Shown here one piece after another: positions 60,301 through 64,000 of a DNA stretch of 64,000 nt. The notes beneath the pieces are model-generated. The model was not told where the DNA came from, made no database searches, and was given only the letters and a program-made list of their open reading frames with translations. The position numbers and the translations under genes were made by a program. Origin of the DNA: Branchiostoma floridae (Eukaryota > Chordata > Leptocardii > Amphioxiformes > Branchiostomatidae); NCBI RefSeq assembly GCF_000003815.2, contig NC_049991.1, positions 6,535,254 to 6,599,253 of the forward strand, given 5' to 3'. Numbering within the stretch: the stretch's first letter is position 1; every line of letters starts with the position of its first letter.

Positions 60301-63300
60301 AGTGCAACGATATTAGGCTCTGACAGAGTAGAAGCCAAATAATTGCACACCGGATAATCGCACACTTCTGTTAATTGCACGGAGCACTAAATTCAGTGGT
60401 GGTGCGGTCCAGCCCAAGCTTTGTGGCACCATACGGATAATTACACGAGGTACGCTGGCAGTTAAACGGCGTCTACTTGTACAAGCCTTAGACAGATGTT
60501 GTTGTTTTTTTCAGTACACACACTCTGGCATCCAAATAAGTATACAGCCGTACGTTTGTGTTTACAAATTTATACCAAGCAGAATACATTGAACCGACTG
60601 CATGATGACTTATGGCCCACTGGAACCAATACTGTAACCGTTTCAGTTACTCTTTAAACAGAGGTTTATTTTGGTGACAGCTGTTTTTGACGTGATTAGG
60701 ATTTTTTGCCGGGCTTTCTATTTTGTCCGGTTTTCCTTTATCTGCCGGGGAAATGAAGAGAAGAGGGACAAGATAGAAAGCCTAAAAACATCTAAAACAC
60801 TTCAAATAGCAAAGCCAAACCTCTGCTTGGAGACTATTTATAGTATTTTACAGAGCCCAGTGTCTGGAATTTATCATCGAAATGTTCTGTTTATTTGGAA
60901 TTTCCTGCGTGGAATTTCTTTACAAATAACAAGATGCAAAGGTTACTTCTTCTCAAAGCTTTTCTTGTGCGACATGACATTTGTTTTTTATGGAATATCC
61001 CCATTAGGAAACGCTTGTAGGTTGTTATTACCTCTCAAAAACGTCACGCATATTAAAAGACATTGCGTTATTCATTTTCTATTTACTTAGTTAGCCACCG
61101 ATACTTGTGACGTGACCTACTTTAACGCTGATATTACCAAATTTGGCAACGTTTTTGGATGTCGCTACGTCTGAAAAACATCACGCATATTTAAAGCTAT
61201 TACGTAATGTTCTCAGCTGGCATCCGGAATGACGTGACCTAGATTAACGTTAACGTTACCAAATTTGGTCATGGTGTTCAAAAGCCTTGTCGGACAGCAC
61301 AAATGTTATCAGTTCGATCTGACGGCGGTTGTTCCAGTTCACTGAAAGGAAGCAGGTAGAAAGCATAGCAACATTTTATCGGTAGAGTGTTCGGATCAGA
61401 ACCAAATGGTCCCGGTTATAAATAATTCCAACTCACCGACCACACCTCGAGAACGTTAAAGAACCCACCACACTTATCGAAAAGATTAGGGGACCTTCCC
61501 GGTGTGAGTGGATCAAACCATTCCCGCCAAAATGTTATAGGGAATTCTCTAAAGCTGCCCTCGTAACCCCTGGTTTGCCTATATGAGTCACACGAGCCTG
61601 TGTAACTCTAAGATTGATGTTTCTGCCTAAGGGCGAAGAGATGCTACAGCCTGTAAGCGTAAGTTCAGTTCCTAGACGTGGTCTATGTGGCCTTGCACTG
61701 AGCAAGCTTGTTTAGGAAATAAGACATAAAGTGTTTTCAGCCTTAAATACTAGGATATTTGCAATGCGCTTTCTATCTTGAAACGAGCGCAATAACTTGA
61801 AAAAGCTGGTAAATACTTGCTGCATTCATAATTGAAAAAAATAGACAATGTATCTAAAGCACCACACAATCCCCTTGCCAATGTGCACTACGTATTAGAC
61901 CCTATCGTGGTTGTTTGTGATGTTTTGTCGTTATTTACTTTCTAAGCAGAGGTTCAGCTCCGGCTGTTTTTGACATCTTTTAGGCGTCTTCGGACTTTCT
62001 ACTTTTTATCGTTTTCTTTTCGTTTGCCAAAAATTACCTTCGTCATGATATCTAAGTGGTCAGGAAGGTTGAGCTGAACAGATATAGTATGGTTTGTCAA
62101 ACAAGAGAATCATTATTCCTGTTCTTTTACATCTTCTTTCATGACCTTGGAATGAGTTTGGACTCCTATGACATTAGTATGGTTTGTTTCAAATCTACGG
62201 CATATATCTGGCAATTTTACAGCTGTGATTTACTGTATGGTTGCAAAAGTTTTTTAAAAAGGCCCAAAATTGATGCACGCGTGGACGGCATCCATATAGT
62301 GAAATCAACATGGTCTTAGAGGAATAGAGGTCACCCAGAGGTCACCGGAGTGAGTTATCTGAGGTGACGTCAGCGGGTGATTGGATGACTGACTGACTGA
62401 TTGATTGGTTGGTTGGTTGATTGATTGATTGATTGGGCTGGAATAACTTTACGGTAACTTCTTTCTCCTTGAAAATTACTGCTGTTACAAGTTATTTCAG
62501 CAAACTTAACCGTAACCTTTAGCTGTACAGAAATGGGGAGGGGGCATGTTGGATAAAGAAAACCCCATTCAATCACTTGCTGTTTGCATTTTGTGACAGT
62601 ATGCGCTGTTCGCTGTTCGGAAACATTTTGAGCTCCAAAGAGTGCAAACACGCTTTAGAAATCAAACAAATGAGTCAGTAACTATAGGCCGCGTAGTGCA
62701 AGTGGTTTACGGTCTAATACGCAAGTTAGGGGACGCTGGGACTTCCATTATGAAATTTATTATGCGAATATCCAATAAAGAAACAGTGTTCTGGAGATAT
62801 TTTGCCCTTTAAAGCAAGGATACTTGTTATCCCGATAGTCACTAAATTTCCTCAAAATCACTGTACGTCTGCGTCAACGTTAGCAGCAAGTTTTGGGAAC
62901 TGACATTCTTTGCAAACATGTACAGGTACTACCATTGCAAACATACAACTTATTGTGTAAAGAAGGCCCTGTGTTCACATTGTATTGTACGGTACCTGTT
63001 GCAATTCGAGTTAAGTCAAAGGAAATTTCTTGGTTTTAACCCATGCCACCATATGCAAAAAAAACTTTCTACGGATAATTTGTGACAGTCTGTATTGTAA
63101 TGCATTGGATGATATTTGGCTAAATATTTTTTGGGGTACCAAAATTACAAACGCAACACTATGTCACCTTTCGAAAGGAATTTGCACGTTGGTATTGTCA
63201 CCAAGACTTTGACGAAGAAAGCAAACACGACATCAAACAAACGCCTCCGTAACTGTAGACAAAAGGTCCACATAGACATATTTAAACGGCCGCCAGGTTG

Positions 63301-63339
63301 TTTCAGACCTGTCGTACTCAGGTTGTGAAGAAAGAAAAC
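60301..63339. other. Intergenic stretch with repeat fragments
   Basis: Two related segments (about 60660-60750 and 61930-62040; both contain CAGAGGTT and GCTGTTTTTGAC) suggest a dispersed repeat. A degenerate SINE of the 45.5-kb family lies at about 61375-61540 (GTAGAGTGTTCGGATCAGAA). A (TTGA/TTGG)n microsatellite occupies 62385-62436. No exon recognised. Confidence 0.45.
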
Positions 63340-63406
63340 ATGGCGGTTGTTCGCCTTCACATGTTTTGCCTTGTTGTAGCCATCTGGGTTTGTGTTTCTT
63401 CTTGTG
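63340..63406 (+). CDS. First exon of a secreted-protein gene (signal peptide), gene continues beyond the window
   Basis: The ATG follows AAAGAAAAC. It encodes MAVVRLHMFCLVVAIWVCVS then SC, a clear signal peptide, ending TGTG at a GTAAGT donor in phase 1. The length and donor match the style of the other secreted genes here. I see no second exon before the window end, so the family is unknown. Confidence 0.55.
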
Positions 63407-64000
63407 GTAAGTCACAGTTCAGTTAAACCGTAGCTAGTATATTGTGCCTTGTTTTAAGTTACTGGTGGTTAAATATCAACTAGCTAGGGCCAATAAGTTA
63501 AGTGCCAAGGACATAACTGCCCCTACCCCCCCCCCCCCTTCCAACACAACTGGCGCAATTAATTATCATTACTGTATGTAGGGAGGGGTATAACGGTAAG
63601 CTCATGTTTCTAATATATAACGTTAGGTACCCTTTATCCGTGGGGGTAACCTATATCCGTTGTATTTAAACATAGGGTATGTTTGGATCGTCAAGTCGAA
63701 AGACTGTAGTTTCACATTGCAATATTGTGAAAATCTTTCAATTTGAAACCCACGTCTGTTAACCTGAAATCCATATATACTCTGTTTTAAAACAGCGAAT
63801 TTAGGTTACCCCACGGATAAAGGTGAACAAACGTTAGCTGCCCATTTTCTAATAGCCAATGGGTGTTGGCAGTGGTTTTGGGAAATGGTAATGTTCATTG
63901 TACAAGGTGGTATTGTCACAATGTCAGGAATATTTTGACCCAGAAGAAACCAAACACGCTTTACTCGAAATCAATCAAACGTCTCCATAAAGCCCCCTTT
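63407..64000. other. Putative intron at the right edge
   Basis: No exon recognised. Near 63910-64000 a segment (GGTATTGTCAC, AAACACGCTTTA, AATCAA) resembles 63190-63250 and 62640-62670, a locally repeated motif of unknown nature. Confidence 0.35.

Noticed and set aside
60671-61090. 139-codon frame on +
   Set aside because: Composition is AT-rich without domain or signal, and part of it belongs to a repeat also seen at 61.9 kb.
62690-62760. tRNA-like A box
   Set aside because: No convincing B box or foldable arms follow it.

Overview
The window is animal nuclear DNA, most likely from a lancelet (Branchiostoma). Genes have introns with GT/AG borders, the DNA between them is full of short inverted-repeat elements, SINE and LINE fragments, and one gene block matches a vertebrate neighbourhood (human 16p12). 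There is one 100-base assembly gap (20512-20611), which falls inside an exon.

Left part (1-17 kb). A class C GPCR gene on + (1306-6249, three exons) encodes two tandem Venus-flytrap domains followed by a seven-helix domain. That domain resembles the vertebrate orphan GPRC5 family more than mGluRs. Converging on it from the - strand is a six-exon IQCK orthologue (8522-12687). Head-to-head with IQCK is a lysine-rich nucleolar protein gene on + (KNOP1-like, 14050-16515). The order and orientation KNOP1 / IQCK / GPRC5B is, from memory, the same in human.

Middle and right part (18-60 kb). The - strand carries five type-B carboxylesterase modules. Each has the same seven-exon plan and an intact Ser-Glu-His triad. 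From right to left, three modules (50.9-55.2, 44.3-50.4 and 39.5-44.1 kb) share one signal-peptide exon (60.1 kb) and one C-terminal KDEL. The first two end in a phase-1 splice donor instead of a firm stop, and the next module starts 430 or 233 bases later at a phase-1 acceptor. All 19 exons join into one frame of 1649 codons. My leading interpretation is a secretory-pathway/ER protein with three esterase domains. A fourth module (29.5-32.8 kb) has its own signal exon copy, with an in-frame stop, and a relic of a lost upstream module. A fifth (18.1-22.3 kb) also ends in KDEL, but I see no signal exon for it. A fibrinogen-domain secreted lectin gene on + (25.3-28.2 kb) sits between modules. A signal-peptide exon at 63340 on + begins another secreted-protein gene that leaves the window.

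The remaining DNA is mostly mobile-element debris and tandem repeats. Notable cases are an 86-bp array that copies an IQCK splice acceptor seven times, a 16-bp array of about 35 units containing nuclear-receptor-like half sites in the first intron of the triple esterase, a hAT-like element with an 8-bp target duplication, and a piggyBac-like element bounded by TTAA.
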